Source of the DNA: Paracoccus sp. M683 | GTDB taxonomy: Bacteria > Pseudomonadota > Alphaproteobacteria > Rhodobacterales > Rhodobacteraceae | NCBI RefSeq assembly: GCF_007096355.1 | Contig: NZ_VKDF01000003.1 | Location: 248,001 to 312,000 of the forward strand | Length of the DNA stretch: 64,000 nucleotides | Direction of reading: 5' to 3' | In this document: one piece after another, positions 7,911 to 15,295 of the stretch | Position numbering within the stretch: position 1 is the first letter of the stretch | Layout: each line of letters starts with the position of its first letter | Program-made: the position numbers and the translations under genes | Notes under the pieces: model-generated | Told to the model about the DNA's origin: nothing | The model's input: the letters and a program-made list of their open reading frames with translations, nothing else | Databases searched by the model: none

Positions 7911-9935
7911 ATGGCCGACGATCCCCTTGTCATCTTCACGCCCTCGGGCAAGCGCGGGCGCGTTCCGGCCGGAACCCCAGTGCTGGAGGCCGCGCGGCGC
8001 TTGGGCGTGGATCTGGATTCGGTTTGCGGCGGGCGGGGCATCTGTTCCAAATGCCAGGTGGCGCCGGGCAAGGGGGCGTTTCCGAAGCATGGCGTGACCG
8101 TGGCCGAGGACGCGCTGACCCCGATCAACGCGGTCGAGGAACGCTATGACCGCATTCGCGGCTTGAAGCCGGGGCGGCGCTTGGGCTGTCAGGCCTGCAT
8201 CCAGTCGGATGTGGTGATTGACGTGCCGCCGGAAAGCCAGTTGCACCGGCAGGTGATCCGCAAATCCGCGACCGAGCGGGTGATGGCGATGGACCCGGCT
8301 GTGCGGCCCTTCTATGTCGAAGTTGTCGAACCTGATCTGGATGACCCGACCGGTGATTTTCAGCGCCTGTCAGCTGCGCTGGAAGAACAGTGGAATATCA
8401 AAAGACTGCAAGCTGATCTTGAGGTTCTTTCGCGCATTCAAAAAGTGCTGCGCAAGGGCGATTGGAAGGTCACGGCGGTGGTCTGGGACGATGGCCGCCA
8501 GCCGCCGCAACTGATCGACCTGCTGCCCGGCCTGCTGGACGGGCCGCTTTACGGGCTGGCCATCGACCTTGGCTCGACCACGATTGCCGGGCATCTGGTG
8601 GCGATGGATGATGGGCGTGTGCTGGCCTCCTCGGGCCTGATGAACCCGCAGATCCGCTTCGGCGAGGATCTGATGAGCCGGGTCAGCTATGCGATGATGA
8701 ACCCCGGCGGCGATGTTGAAATGACCCGCGCGGTGCGGGACGGGCTGGGGCGGCTGGCCGAGGCTTTGGCCAGCGAGGCGCAGGTGGAACCGGCGCGGAT
8801 CGTCGAGGCGGTGCTGGTCTGCAACCCGGTCATGCATCACCTGATGCTGGGGATCGACCCGGTGGAACTGGGGCAAGCGCCCTTTGCGCCCGCGACCAGT
8901 GATGCCATGACGCTGAAAGCCAACGAGCTTGGCCTTGGCATCGCCCCCGCCGCCCGTGCCTATGTCCTGCCGATCATCGCCGGCCATGTGGGCGCCGATT
9001 GCGCAGCCGTGGTGCTGTCGGAACAGCCGCAGAAATCCGACAGCCCGGTGCTGATTGTCGATGTGGGAACGAATGCGGAAATCGTGCTGGGCGACAAGAC
9101 GCGGGTTCTGGCCTGTTCCTCGCCCACCGGCCCGGCCTTCGAGGGTGCGCAAATCAGTTCCGGCCAGCGCGCCGCCCCCGGCGCCATCGAGCGTGTCCGC
9201 ATCGACCCGCTGACCAAAGAGCCGCGCTTCCGCATCATCGGGGTGGAAGAATGGTCCGACGAGCAGGGCTTTGCCGAGGCCGCCAAGGCGACCGGCATCA
9301 CCGGCATCTGCGGCTCCGGCATCATCGAGGCCGTGGCCGAAATGCGCATCGCCGGTCTGGTCGATCCCTCGGGCCTGATCGGCTCGGCCGAGCAGGTGGG
9401 CAGCGCGCGATCCGTGCCGCAGGGGCGGACGCATTCTTATGTGCTGCATGATGGCACCGCTGATGGCGGGCCGCTGATCATGGTGACGCAGGGCGATATC
9501 CGCGCGATCCAACTGGCGAAATCGGCGCTTTATGCGGGCGCGCGGCTGCTGATGGATGAGTTCGGCATCGAGACGCTGGACCGGGTGACGCTGGCCGGTG
9601 CCTTTGGTGCGCATATCTCGCCGCTGCATGCGCTTGTTCTGGGGATGATCCCCGATTGCGCGCCGGATCGCGTGACCAGCGCGGGCAATGCGGCGGGAAC
9701 GGGGGCGCGGATTGCGCTGTGCTCGCGTGCCGCACGGGCCGAGATCGAGGCTGAGGTGCAGAATATTACCCGTATCGAGACCGCCATCGCGCCGCGTTTT
9801 CAGGAACATTTCGTCGCAGCCAATGCGATCCCGCATGCGACCGATCCGTTCCCTGGTCTGGCGGGGCAGGTCGATCTGCCCGATGTCAGCTATAACACCG
9901 CAGGCGACGACCGCCCGCGGCGCAGAAGACGCTAG
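7911..9935 (+). CDS. RACo-like ferredoxin/ASKHA protein (reductive activator of corrinoid proteins, DUF4445 family)
   Basis: The 674-residue protein starts with a 2Fe-2S ferredoxin-type domain (Cys39, Cys45, Cys48 in CGGRGICSKC; Cys93 and Cys96 in GCQAC). A helical linker follows, then a C-terminal ASKHA ATPase-like region starting near YGLAIDLGSTTIAG, with VDVGTNAEI and GICGSGIIE. Proteins of this build use ATP and an electron to return inactive Co(II) corrinoid proteins to Co(I) in methyltransferase systems. No corrinoid protein or methyltransferase is visible beside it, so its partner must be elsewhere. The C-terminus ends in an Arg-rich tail. It converges with the transglycosylase gene, overlapping it by 4 bases. 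Start ATG 7911 follows GCGAGG. Confidence 0.85.
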   Translation: MADDPLVIFTPSGKRGRVPAGTPVLEAARRLGVDLDSVCGGRGICSKCQVAPGKGAFPKHGVTVAEDALTPINAVEERYDRIRGLKPGRRLGCQACIQSDVVIDVPPESQLHRQVIRKSATERVMAMDPAVRPFYVEVVEPDLDDPTGDFQRLSAALEEQWNIKRLQADLEVLSRIQKVLRKGDWKVTAVVWDDGRQPPQLIDLLPGLLDGPLYGLAIDLGSTTIAGHLVAMDDGRVLASSGLMNPQIRFGEDLMSRVSYAMMNPGGDVEMTRAVRDGLGRLAEALASEAQVEPARIVEAVLVCNPVMHHLMLGIDPVELGQAPFAPATSDAMTLKANELGLGIAPAARAYVLPIIAGHVGADCAAVVLSEQPQKSDSPVLIVDVGTNAEIVLGDKTRVLACSSPTGPAFEGAQISSGQRAAPGAIERVRIDPLTKEPRFRIIGVEEWSDEQGFAEAAKATGITGICGSGIIEAVAEMRIAGLVDPSGLIGSAEQVGSARSVPQGRTHSYVLHDGTADGGPLIMVTQGDIRAIQLAKSALYAGARLLMDEFGIETLDRVTLAGAFGAHISPLHALVLGMIPDCAPDRVTSAGNAAGTGARIALCSRAARAEIEAEVQNITRIETAIAPRFQEHFVAANAIPHATDPFPGLAGQVDLPDVSYNTAGDDRPRRRRR

Positions 9936-10405
9936 CCGCGCAACCCGGTCTCTTTCAGCAGACCCTTGCGCTTGGCCTCGTAATAATAGCCGCGCGCATA
10001 CCACATGACGGCCTTGTCATGGTCGCCATCCGCGACCAGATAAGCGCCGCGCAGGTATTTGACGGCATATTGCAGGTTGGTATCGGCATCCAGCAGCCCC
10101 GAATCCGGGCCGCGATAACCCATCGTCCGCGCCGTCTGCGGCACGATCTGCATCAGCCCGTAATAGGGGCCATTGCGCGCCTCGGGCCGGTGCCTCGATT
10201 CGCGGATGATCACCCGATGAACCAGCGGCACCGGCACGCCGTAATGGCGCGACCAGTAATTGATGCGCGAGCGTAGCTGTGGCGTTTCGTTGGGATAAAG
10301 GCCAGCAGAGGACCCACCCTCAGGCATCTTGCCGCCACCATTGCCGCAAGCGGCCAGTGCCAGCGCCCCCAGAAGAAACCCCCTCCTGCCTGCTTTGGTC
10401 GTCAA
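9932..10405 (-). CDS. Lytic transglycosylase lipoprotein (SLT domain)
   Basis: The short form (157 residues) starts at TTG 10405 and gives a lipoprotein signal, KAGRRGFLLGALALAAC, directing the protein to the envelope. The SLT domain follows: RVIIRESRH carries the catalytic Glu, then YGLMQIVPQTA and a helical C-terminus with MWYARGYYYEAKRKG. It cleaves the beta-1,4 bond between N-acetylmuramic acid and N-acetylglucosamine. A longer form from the ATG at 10456 would overlap lpdA by 8 bases, but its extra residues only read through the lpdA terminator and the GGATATTT element, so I reject it. The TTG itself sits inside that element. It probably relies on its own or read-through transcription. 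Confidence 0.82.
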   Translation of the reverse strand: MTTKAGRRGFLLGALALAACGNGGGKMPEGGSSAGLYPNETPQLRSRINYWSRHYGVPVPLVHRVIIRESRHRPEARNGPYYGLMQIVPQTARTMGYRGPDSGLLDADTNLQYAVKYLRGAYLVADGDHDKAVMWYARGYYYEAKRKGLLKETGLRG

Positions 10406-10420
10406 ATATCCCGCGGGGGT
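10388..10420 (-). repeat. GGATATTT intergenic element, copy B
   Basis: Minus orientation: GCACCCCCGC, then GGATATTT (core 10404-10411), then GACGACCAAAGCAGG. It directly follows the lpdA terminator hairpin, and its TTTG supplies the likely TTG start of the transglycosylase gene. Confidence 0.75.
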
Positions 10421-10441
10421 GCGGGGGCGCGAAGCCCCCGC
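10421..10441 (-). terminator. GC-rich hairpin after lpdA
   Basis: An 8-bp stem, GCGGGGGC/GCCCCCGC, with a 5-base loop lies 8 bases beyond the lpdA stop codon on the same strand. It likely ends the suc-lpd transcript. There is no T tract; the GGATATTT element follows. Confidence 0.55.
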
Positions 10442-10448
10442 CGCGACG

Positions 10449-11837
10449 TCAGACATGAATCGCCCCGCCGCCCAATGCCAGCGCCGCCTCGCGCACCGCT
10501 TCCGAGGTGGTCGGATGGGCATGGCAGGTCAGCGCGATATCTTCGGCCGAGGCGCCGAATTCCATCGCTACGCAGATCTCGTGAATCATCTCGCCCGCAT
10601 TGGGGCCGATAATATGGGCACCCAGAACGCGGTCGGTATCGGCATCGGCAATGATCTTGACGAAGCCGTCGCCCATGAACATGGCCTTGGCGCGGGCATT
10701 GCCCATGAAGGGGAATTTGCCGACCTTGATCTTGCGGCCGGTGGCTTTCGCGGCTTCCTCGGTCAGACCGACATTGGCGACCTCGGGGCTGGTATAAATC
10801 ACGCCGGGGATCACGTCATAGTTCACGTGACCCGCGCGGCCGGCGATGACCTCGGCCACGGCCATGCCCTCATCCTCGGCCTTATGGGCCAGCATCGGGC
10901 CGGGGACGCAATCGCCGATGGCATAGATGCCGGGCACATTGGTCTGCCAATGCTTGTCGACCTGCACGACGCCACGATCCGAGACCGCCACGCCGGCCTT
11001 GTCCAGACCCAGCCCATTGGTAAATGCACGCCGACCGGTGGCGACGAGGACGCAGTCGGCCTCGATGGTCTGCGCGTCACCACCAGCCTTGGGCGCATAG
11101 GTCACAACGGCCTTGCCCTTCTTGACCTCGGCGCCCTGAACGGCAGCGCCCATGATGAACTTGAAGCCCTGCTTTTGCAGGGTCTTCTGAAACTGCTTCT
11201 GGATCTCGGCATCCATGCCAGGGGTGATAGCGTCGAGATATTCAATAACCGTGATCTCTGCCCCAAGGCGGGCATAGACGGACCCAAGCTCCAGCCCGAT
11301 GACACCGGCGCCAATGACGACCATGGATTTCGGAATCTTCGGCAGGGTCAGCGCGCCGGTGGAATCGACGATGACGCCGCCAGCGTTATCGACCTCGACG
11401 CCCTTCAGCGGGCTGACTTCGGAACCGGTGGCGATGACGATATTCTTGGTTTCGTGGACGGTATCGCCGACCTTGACCTTGCCGGCGGCCTCGATCGTGG
11501 CCCAGCCCTTCAGCCAGTCGATCTTGTTCTTCTTGAACAGGAACTCGATGCCCTTGGTATTGGTGGTGACGGTATCGGCCTTGTAGCCCTGCATCTTGGT
11601 CCAATCGACCTTCACCTTGGCGCCGGTCAGGCCCATCTTGTCAAAGTTTTCATGGGTTTCATGCAGCATGTGGCTGGCATGCAGCAGCGCCTTGGAGGGG
11701 ATGCAGCCCACGTTCAGGCAGGTCCCGCCCAGGGTCTCGCGGCCTTCGACGCAGGCGACTTTCAGGCCCAGCTGGGCCGCGCGGATGGCGCAGACATAGC
11801 CGCCGGGGCCGGCGCCGATTACGATCAGATCATACAT
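10449..11837 (-). CDS. lpdA: Dihydrolipoyl dehydrogenase (E3 of 2-oxoglutarate dehydrogenase)
   Basis: A 462-residue flavoprotein that reoxidises the lipoyl arms of E2 with NAD+. The FAD site is [17 protein letters not shown] near the N-terminus. The redox disulfide is in [13 protein letters not shown] (Cys40, Cys45). The NAD site is [15 protein letters not shown]. The dimer-interface HAHPTTSEA lies near the C-terminus. It is the last enzyme of the suc cluster, separated from sucB by four small genes. The placement supports service to the 2-oxoglutarate complex, though such E3 proteins often also serve pyruvate dehydrogenase. A GC hairpin follows the stop. Confidence 0.97.
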   Translation of the reverse strand: MYDLIVIGAGPGGYVCAIRAAQLGLKVACVEGRETLGGTCLNVGCIPSKALLHASHMLHETHENFDKMGLTGAKVKVDWTKMQGYKADTVTTNTKGIEFLFKKNKIDWLKGWATIEAAGKVKVGDTVHETKNIVIATGSEVSPLKGVEVDNAGGVIVDSTGALTLPKIPKSMVVIGAGVIGLELGSVYARLGAEITVIEYLDAITPGMDAEIQKQFQKTLQKQGFKFIMGAAVQGAEVKKGKAVVTYAPKAGGDAQTIEADCVLVATGRRAFTNGLGLDKAGVAVSDRGVVQVDKHWQTNVPGIYAIGDCVPGPMLAHKAEDEGMAVAEVIAGRAGHVNYDVIPGVIYTSPEVANVGLTEEAAKATGRKIKVGKFPFMGNARAKAMFMGDGFVKIIADADTDRVLGAHIIGPNAGEMIHEICVAMEFGASAEDIALTCHAHPTTSEAVREAALALGGGAIHV

Positions 11838-11868
11838 CTTCTGTCCCTCTCAGGTGTCAGGCGCAGGA

Positions 11869-11920
11869 CCGGGGATTTCGCATCCCCGGACCCCTGCGGG
11901 ATATTTATGGACCCAAGCAG
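11869..11920 (+). repeat. Hairpin plus GGATATTT intergenic element, copy C
   Basis: Hairpin CCGGGGA/TCCCCGG (11869-11889), a C-rich spacer, GGATATTT (core 11899-11906), then ATGGACCCAAGCAGC. Plus orientation, yet it lies between two minus-strand genes (MAPEG end and lpdA start), so it does not simply mark the 3' end of the gene it follows. Confidence 0.7.
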
Positions 11921-11922
11921 CA

Positions 11923-12312
11923 TCAGAAAAGTGCTGCAAGGATCATCAGCATGGTGGCAGCGAAGCCAACGCTCCAGATGACCGAGCGCCAGGGCGTCAG
12001 GCCAAAGGCATAGGCCGGGATATAAAGCACCCGCGCGACGAGATAAATCCAGGCGCAGGCGGCGGTGAAGCCCGTCGACTGGCCGCCAAGCGAGACCACG
12101 ACAACGGCGAGGGTGAACAGGATCAGCCCCTCGAAATGGTTGTTCAGCGCCCGTTGCAGACGGCCGGTGCGGCCCGACACCGTGATCGGTTTGTCGCGCG
12201 GGCCCATGGTGACACGGGTGCCCAATTCGCGGTTCGCAGCAATGGCGAACAGCGCGAACTGGACCGCTTGCAGCAGGCCGGCCAGCGCCAGAACGGTCAG
12301 TTCGGGTGTCAT
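11923..12312 (-). CDS. MAPEG family membrane protein
   Basis: 129 residues with about four hydrophobic helices and the MAPEG signature region around RALNNHFEGLILFTLA. The eukaryotic MAPEG group comprises membrane-bound glutathione-dependent enzymes. The function of bacterial members is mostly unknown, so no substrate is assigned. The gene starts 3 bases after the preceding small ORF stops and lies between sucB and lpdA on the same strand, so it is probably cotranscribed with them. The stop codon abuts GGATATTT element copy C. Confidence 0.85.
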   Translation of the reverse strand: MTPELTVLALAGLLQAVQFALFAIAANRELGTRVTMGPRDKPITVSGRTGRLQRALNNHFEGLILFTLAVVVVSLGGQSTGFTAACAWIYLVARVLYIPAYAFGLTPWRSVIWSVGFAATMLMILAALF

Positions 12313-12315
12313 GGG

Positions 12316-12570
12316 TCAGGCAGTCTCGACCATGTGGAATTCGGTTCCGGTGACGCCGGCCTGGCTGTCGAAGACGCCCGCCGCGCCGTCCAGATAATCG
12401 CGGGCGGCCTTGGGGTTGTTCACCTGGAACAGCGCCCAGGCATTGCTGTTATCGCCGCGCCACAGTTGCAACAGCGACAGTCCGTTATTGCCGCGATCCT
12501 CGGCGTCATTGTCGAAGGCGGTTTTGAAGGTGTTGAAATCATTGATCTTGTAATGGGCGATCATCTGCAT
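12316..12570 (-). CDS. Small conserved protein, possible dimeric alpha-beta barrel
   Basis: 84 residues starting MQMIAHYKINDFNTFKTAF, with WALFQVNN and ending TEFHMVETA. The pattern of an N-terminal strand, a helix with Phe-x3-Phe and a C-terminal strand ending in His is like small ferredoxin-fold barrel proteins (ABM/DUF3764-like). This is a resemblance, not an identification. AGGAG lies 8 bases before the ATG. It sits 3 bases after the EVE gene stop and 3 bases before the MAPEG start, so the three are tightly packed and probably cotranscribed. Confidence 0.7.
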   Translation of the reverse strand: MQMIAHYKINDFNTFKTAFDNDAEDRGNNGLSLLQLWRGDNSNAWALFQVNNPKAARDYLDGAAGVFDSQAGVTGTEFHMVETA

Positions 12571-12573
12571 TTG

Positions 12574-12990
12574 TTACGCTCCTGTCATGGCGGCGCGGAT
12601 GGTCTGGAAATCCGCGTCAGAGATGTCGAACAGCCCGCGACGGGCCAGCATGCCCCAATTGCCGCGGGTAAATTCCAGCCTGTCGGTCAACGAGGCGATG
12701 GGCGTTTCGGTTGCCTCGCGCCAGTCGATATCAAGGCGGTAGCCCGTCATGCCGGGGCGCATTTCCGCCTGATAGGGCGGGGTATTGCGGACGGTGCCGA
12801 TGGCGGTGAAGGCCTTGAGCGGTTGGCCGTCTGGATAGGCGGTTTTGGGCGAGTAATAGATCAGGTCGTCGCCGGGGCTGAGGCGTTTCAGCGGCGCAAG
12901 CTTGCCGTGGTTCATCATCGCAAAGCCGCCCGCCACGCCGATCTGGACATGTTCGCGGGAGACGGTGCTGATCCAGTGGCGGGTCATCAT
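12574..12990 (-). CDS. EVE domain-containing protein (UPF0310/DUF55 family)
   Basis: 138 residues starting MMTRHWISTVSREHV. WISTVSREHVQIGVAGGF, the central LSPGDDLIYYSPK, and YRLDIDWREA with LEFTRGNWGMLARRG toward the end are EVE/PUA-like features. EVE domains bind modified cytosines in DNA or act as RNA-binding readers, and are often paired with restriction or defence genes. The longer open frame upstream (to 13251) is low-complexity translation of the repeat tract, so I start at 12990 (12987 is equally possible). A 12-bp palindrome, CGTTGCGCAACG (13001-13012), lies just upstream. The neighbour upstream is a PD-(D/E)XK-like gene. Confidence 0.85.
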   Translation of the reverse strand: MMTRHWISTVSREHVQIGVAGGFAMMNHGKLAPLKRLSPGDDLIYYSPKTAYPDGQPLKAFTAIGTVRNTPPYQAEMRPGMTGYRLDIDWREATETPIASLTDRLEFTRGNWGMLARRGLFDISDADFQTIRAAMTGA

Positions 12991-13085
12991 CAGGTCCGGG
13001 CGTTGCGCAACGGCTGCGGGCGTTGCGTTTTGTGGCGGCGGGCCGGACGGGCGGCGAAGGGCCTGCAAATGCTGGGAATCGGGGC

Positions 13086-13135
13086 GCACAGGGCGTGCAC
13101 AGGGGATGCACAGGACGTGCACAGGGCGTACACAG
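13086..13135. repeat. 11-bp tandem repeat upstream of the EVE gene
   Basis: Four consecutive 11-bp units (GCACAGGGCGT, GCACAGGGGAT, GCACAGGACGT, GCACAGGGCGT) and a partial fifth starting ACACAG. The period is close to one helical turn. They lie in the 235-base gap between the PD-(D/E)XK-like gene and the EVE gene, about 95 bases before the EVE start, where a promoter region is expected. Confidence 0.85.
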
Positions 13136-13225
13136 CCTGCGGGCGTTGCTTGAGTACTGACGGAATCGAACAACGGCTTGGGGGACGAAAGTGCAATGTC
13201 GTCGCAGTTTCGAAGCAGTCTTGCA

Positions 13226-13687
13226 TCAGTTGGGGCTTTCGTCGGCGTCAAGAAAGTCCGCGACTAGCTTCCAGTTATCTCTATATGAGGCCAATCGCTC
13301 GATCCTTCTCATCTGGACCTTCTTCCAGTCGTCTTCGCGCCTAGCCGCGAGCACGATCGGGGTGGGGAAAACATAAAATTCTGGGACGCCTTTCCGAGCG
13401 TCAGATGATTGGCTTTTGTTCCGTGTTCCACGGTTCAACGCCACGAAAACGACAAAGTCGGAATCGGCGTTCTTTAGCGGAAAGCCGAAACCATGATTGG
13501 ACGCCCAACGACTTTTAACCTGAATTCTTGCGACACGCCCGCGGGTTGGGTGGCTCGCCAAGATGTCGTATCCGGCTGTATTCGTGTAGGCCTTGTAACT
13601 GGGTATGCCTTCAATCATCAGAAGACCGCAGACCAGAAACTCTGCGCCCTCGGATTCGAGGTGAGTATCAAGTCTGCGATCCGCCAT
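13226..13687 (-). CDS. PD-(D/E)XK nuclease-like protein of unknown role
   Basis: 153 residues. GYDILASHPTRGRVARIQVKSRW (residues about 39-61) has the Asp...Gln-Val-Lys spacing of a PD-(D/E)XK core, where the acidic residue and the Lys would bind metal and catalyse cleavage. The rest shows no known partner domain. Base use is visibly AT-richer than the flanking TCA genes, which points to recent acquisition. It starts 2 bases after the sucB stop, so it is likely expressed from the suc transcript. With the EVE gene downstream it resembles a small modified-DNA or restriction-like module inserted in the operon. Nuclease activity is inferred only. Confidence 0.6.
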   Translation of the reverse strand: MADRRLDTHLESEGAEFLVCGLLMIEGIPSYKAYTNTAGYDILASHPTRGRVARIQVKSRWASNHGFGFPLKNADSDFVVFVALNRGTRNKSQSSDARKGVPEFYVFPTPIVLAARREDDWKKVQMRRIERLASYRDNWKLVADFLDADESPN

Positions 13688-13689
13688 TC

Positions 13690-15291
13690 TTACAGATCCA
13701 TCAGCAGCCGGCGCGGGTCTTCCAGCGCCTCTTTCACGCGGACGAGGAACGTCACCGCCCCTTTGCCGTCCACGATCCGGTGGTCATAGCTGAGCGCCAG
13801 ATACATCATCGGGCGGATGACGATCTGGCCGCCGACGACGACCGGGCGGTCCTGGATCTTGTGCATCCCCAGAATCCCCGATTGCGGCGGGTTCAGGATC
13901 GGCGAGGACATCAGCGAGCCATAGACGCCGCCGTTCGAGATGGTGAAGGTGCCGCCCTGCATTTCCGCAAGGGTCAGCTTGCCGTCCCGGCCCTTGGCGC
14001 CCAGTTCGCCGATTTCTTTCTCGATCTCGGCAAAGCTTTTCTGGTCGGCGTCGCGCACCACCGGAACCACCAGACCCGAGGGCGTGCCGACGGCGATGCC
14101 CATGTTCACGTAGTTCTTGTAGACGACGGTGTCGCCGTCGATTTCGGCATTGACCTCGGGCACCTCGTGCAGGGCGTGGACGCAGGCCTTCACGAAGAAG
14201 GACATGAAGCCCAGCTTGACCTTGTGCTTCTTCTCGAAGGCGTCCTTGTATTCATTGCGCAGACCCATGATGCCGGACATGTCGGCCTCGTTATAGGTCG
14301 TGAGCATGGCGGCGGTGTTCTGCGCGTCCTTCAGGCGGCGGGCGATGGTCTGGCGCAACCGGGTCATCTTGACCCGTTCCTCGCGGTCGGCCTGAGCGGC
14401 GGCGCGGGGGGCGGCCGGCGCGGCAGCGGGGGCTGGTGCGGGGGCAGTCGCGGCGCGGGCCACGTCTTCCTTCATCACCCGGCCATCACGACCCGAGCCG
14501 GTCACGGCGTTGCGGTCGATGCCCGCCTCGGCCATGGCCTTCTTGGCCGAGGGGGCATCCTCGACATCGGTGCGGCCCGCGCCTTCGCGCGGCTTCACAT
14601 CCTCGGGGCCGGCGCCGGGGGAACCCACATCGCTGGCGGTGTCGCTGTCCTTGTCACCCGCAGCCTCGGGTTCTTTGGCGGGCGCCGGGGCACCGGCGCT
14701 GGCGCCCTCGGTGATGATCGCCAGACGGGCCTTGGCGTCGACGGTCGCGCCTTCCTCGGCCAGAATCTCGGCCAGAACGCCGGCGACCGGGCTGGGCACC
14801 TCGACCGAGACCTTGTCCGTCTCCAGCTCGCACAGCATTTCATCGACGGCGACGGCATCGCCGACCTTCTTGAACCAGGTGGCCACGGTGGCTTCGGTCA
14901 CGCTTTCACCCAGGGAGGGCACCATCACGTCAACGGATTTTCCGCTCATTGTCTTCTGCCCCTCCTTGGGCGCTGCGGCAGGTCGTTCTGCCGGTTCCTC
15001 AATCGGTGTGGCGGGCGCCGGTGTGGTGGCAGCCGCCGTGGCGCTGGCCGCGCCGGTTTCGTCGATCTGGGCCAGCAGCGCATCGGGGGCGACGGTCTCG
15101 CCCTCGGCCGCGATGATGGCCGACAGGATGCCGGCGGTCGGGCTGGGGACCTCGACCGTGACCTTGTCGGTTTCCAGTTCGCACAACATTTCGTCGACCT
15201 CGACCCGGTCGCCGACCTTCTTGAACCAGGTGGCGATCGTGGCCTCGGTGACGGATTCCCCAAGTGCGGGCACGCGGACGTCGGTGGTCAT
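13690..15291 (-). CDS. sucB: 2-oxoglutarate dehydrogenase E2, dihydrolipoyl succinyltransferase, with two lipoyl domains
   Basis: 533 residues. Two lipoyl domains stand in tandem: residues 1-76 (ELETDKVTV, Lys43) and about 117-193 (ELETDKVSV, Lys160), joined by Ala/Pro linkers. A peripheral subunit-binding domain (about 246-278, [11 protein letters not shown]) and the catalytic core ending [15 protein letters not shown] follow. It passes succinyl groups from E1 to CoA. Most SucB proteins have one lipoyl domain; a double set is, to my memory, common in Rhodobacterales. Start ATG 15291, 4 bases after the sucA stop and preceded by AAGGA, is preferred over an upstream frame inside sucA. Confidence 0.96.
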   Translation of the reverse strand: MTTDVRVPALGESVTEATIATWFKKVGDRVEVDEMLCELETDKVTVEVPSPTAGILSAIIAAEGETVAPDALLAQIDETGAASATAAATTPAPATPIEEPAERPAAAPKEGQKTMSGKSVDVMVPSLGESVTEATVATWFKKVGDAVAVDEMLCELETDKVSVEVPSPVAGVLAEILAEEGATVDAKARLAIITEGASAGAPAPAKEPEAAGDKDSDTASDVGSPGAGPEDVKPREGAGRTDVEDAPSAKKAMAEAGIDRNAVTGSGRDGRVMKEDVARAATAPAPAPAAAPAAPRAAAQADREERVKMTRLRQTIARRLKDAQNTAAMLTTYNEADMSGIMGLRNEYKDAFEKKHKVKLGFMSFFVKACVHALHEVPEVNAEIDGDTVVYKNYVNMGIAVGTPSGLVVPVVRDADQKSFAEIEKEIGELGAKGRDGKLTLAEMQGGTFTISNGGVYGSLMSSPILNPPQSGILGMHKIQDRPVVVGGQIVIRPMMYLALSYDHRIVDGKGAVTFLVRVKEALEDPRRLLMDL

Positions 15292-15295
15292 GGGG

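Noticed and set aside
10329..11981. Long plus-strand open frame opposite lpdA
   Set aside because: Antisense to a clear dihydrolipoyl dehydrogenase; composition is typical of a shadow frame.
12991..13251. N-terminal extension of the EVE protein to 225 residues
   Set aside because: The extra residues translate the 11-bp repeat tract and GC-rich leader; the domain begins at the Met codon at 12990 or 12987.
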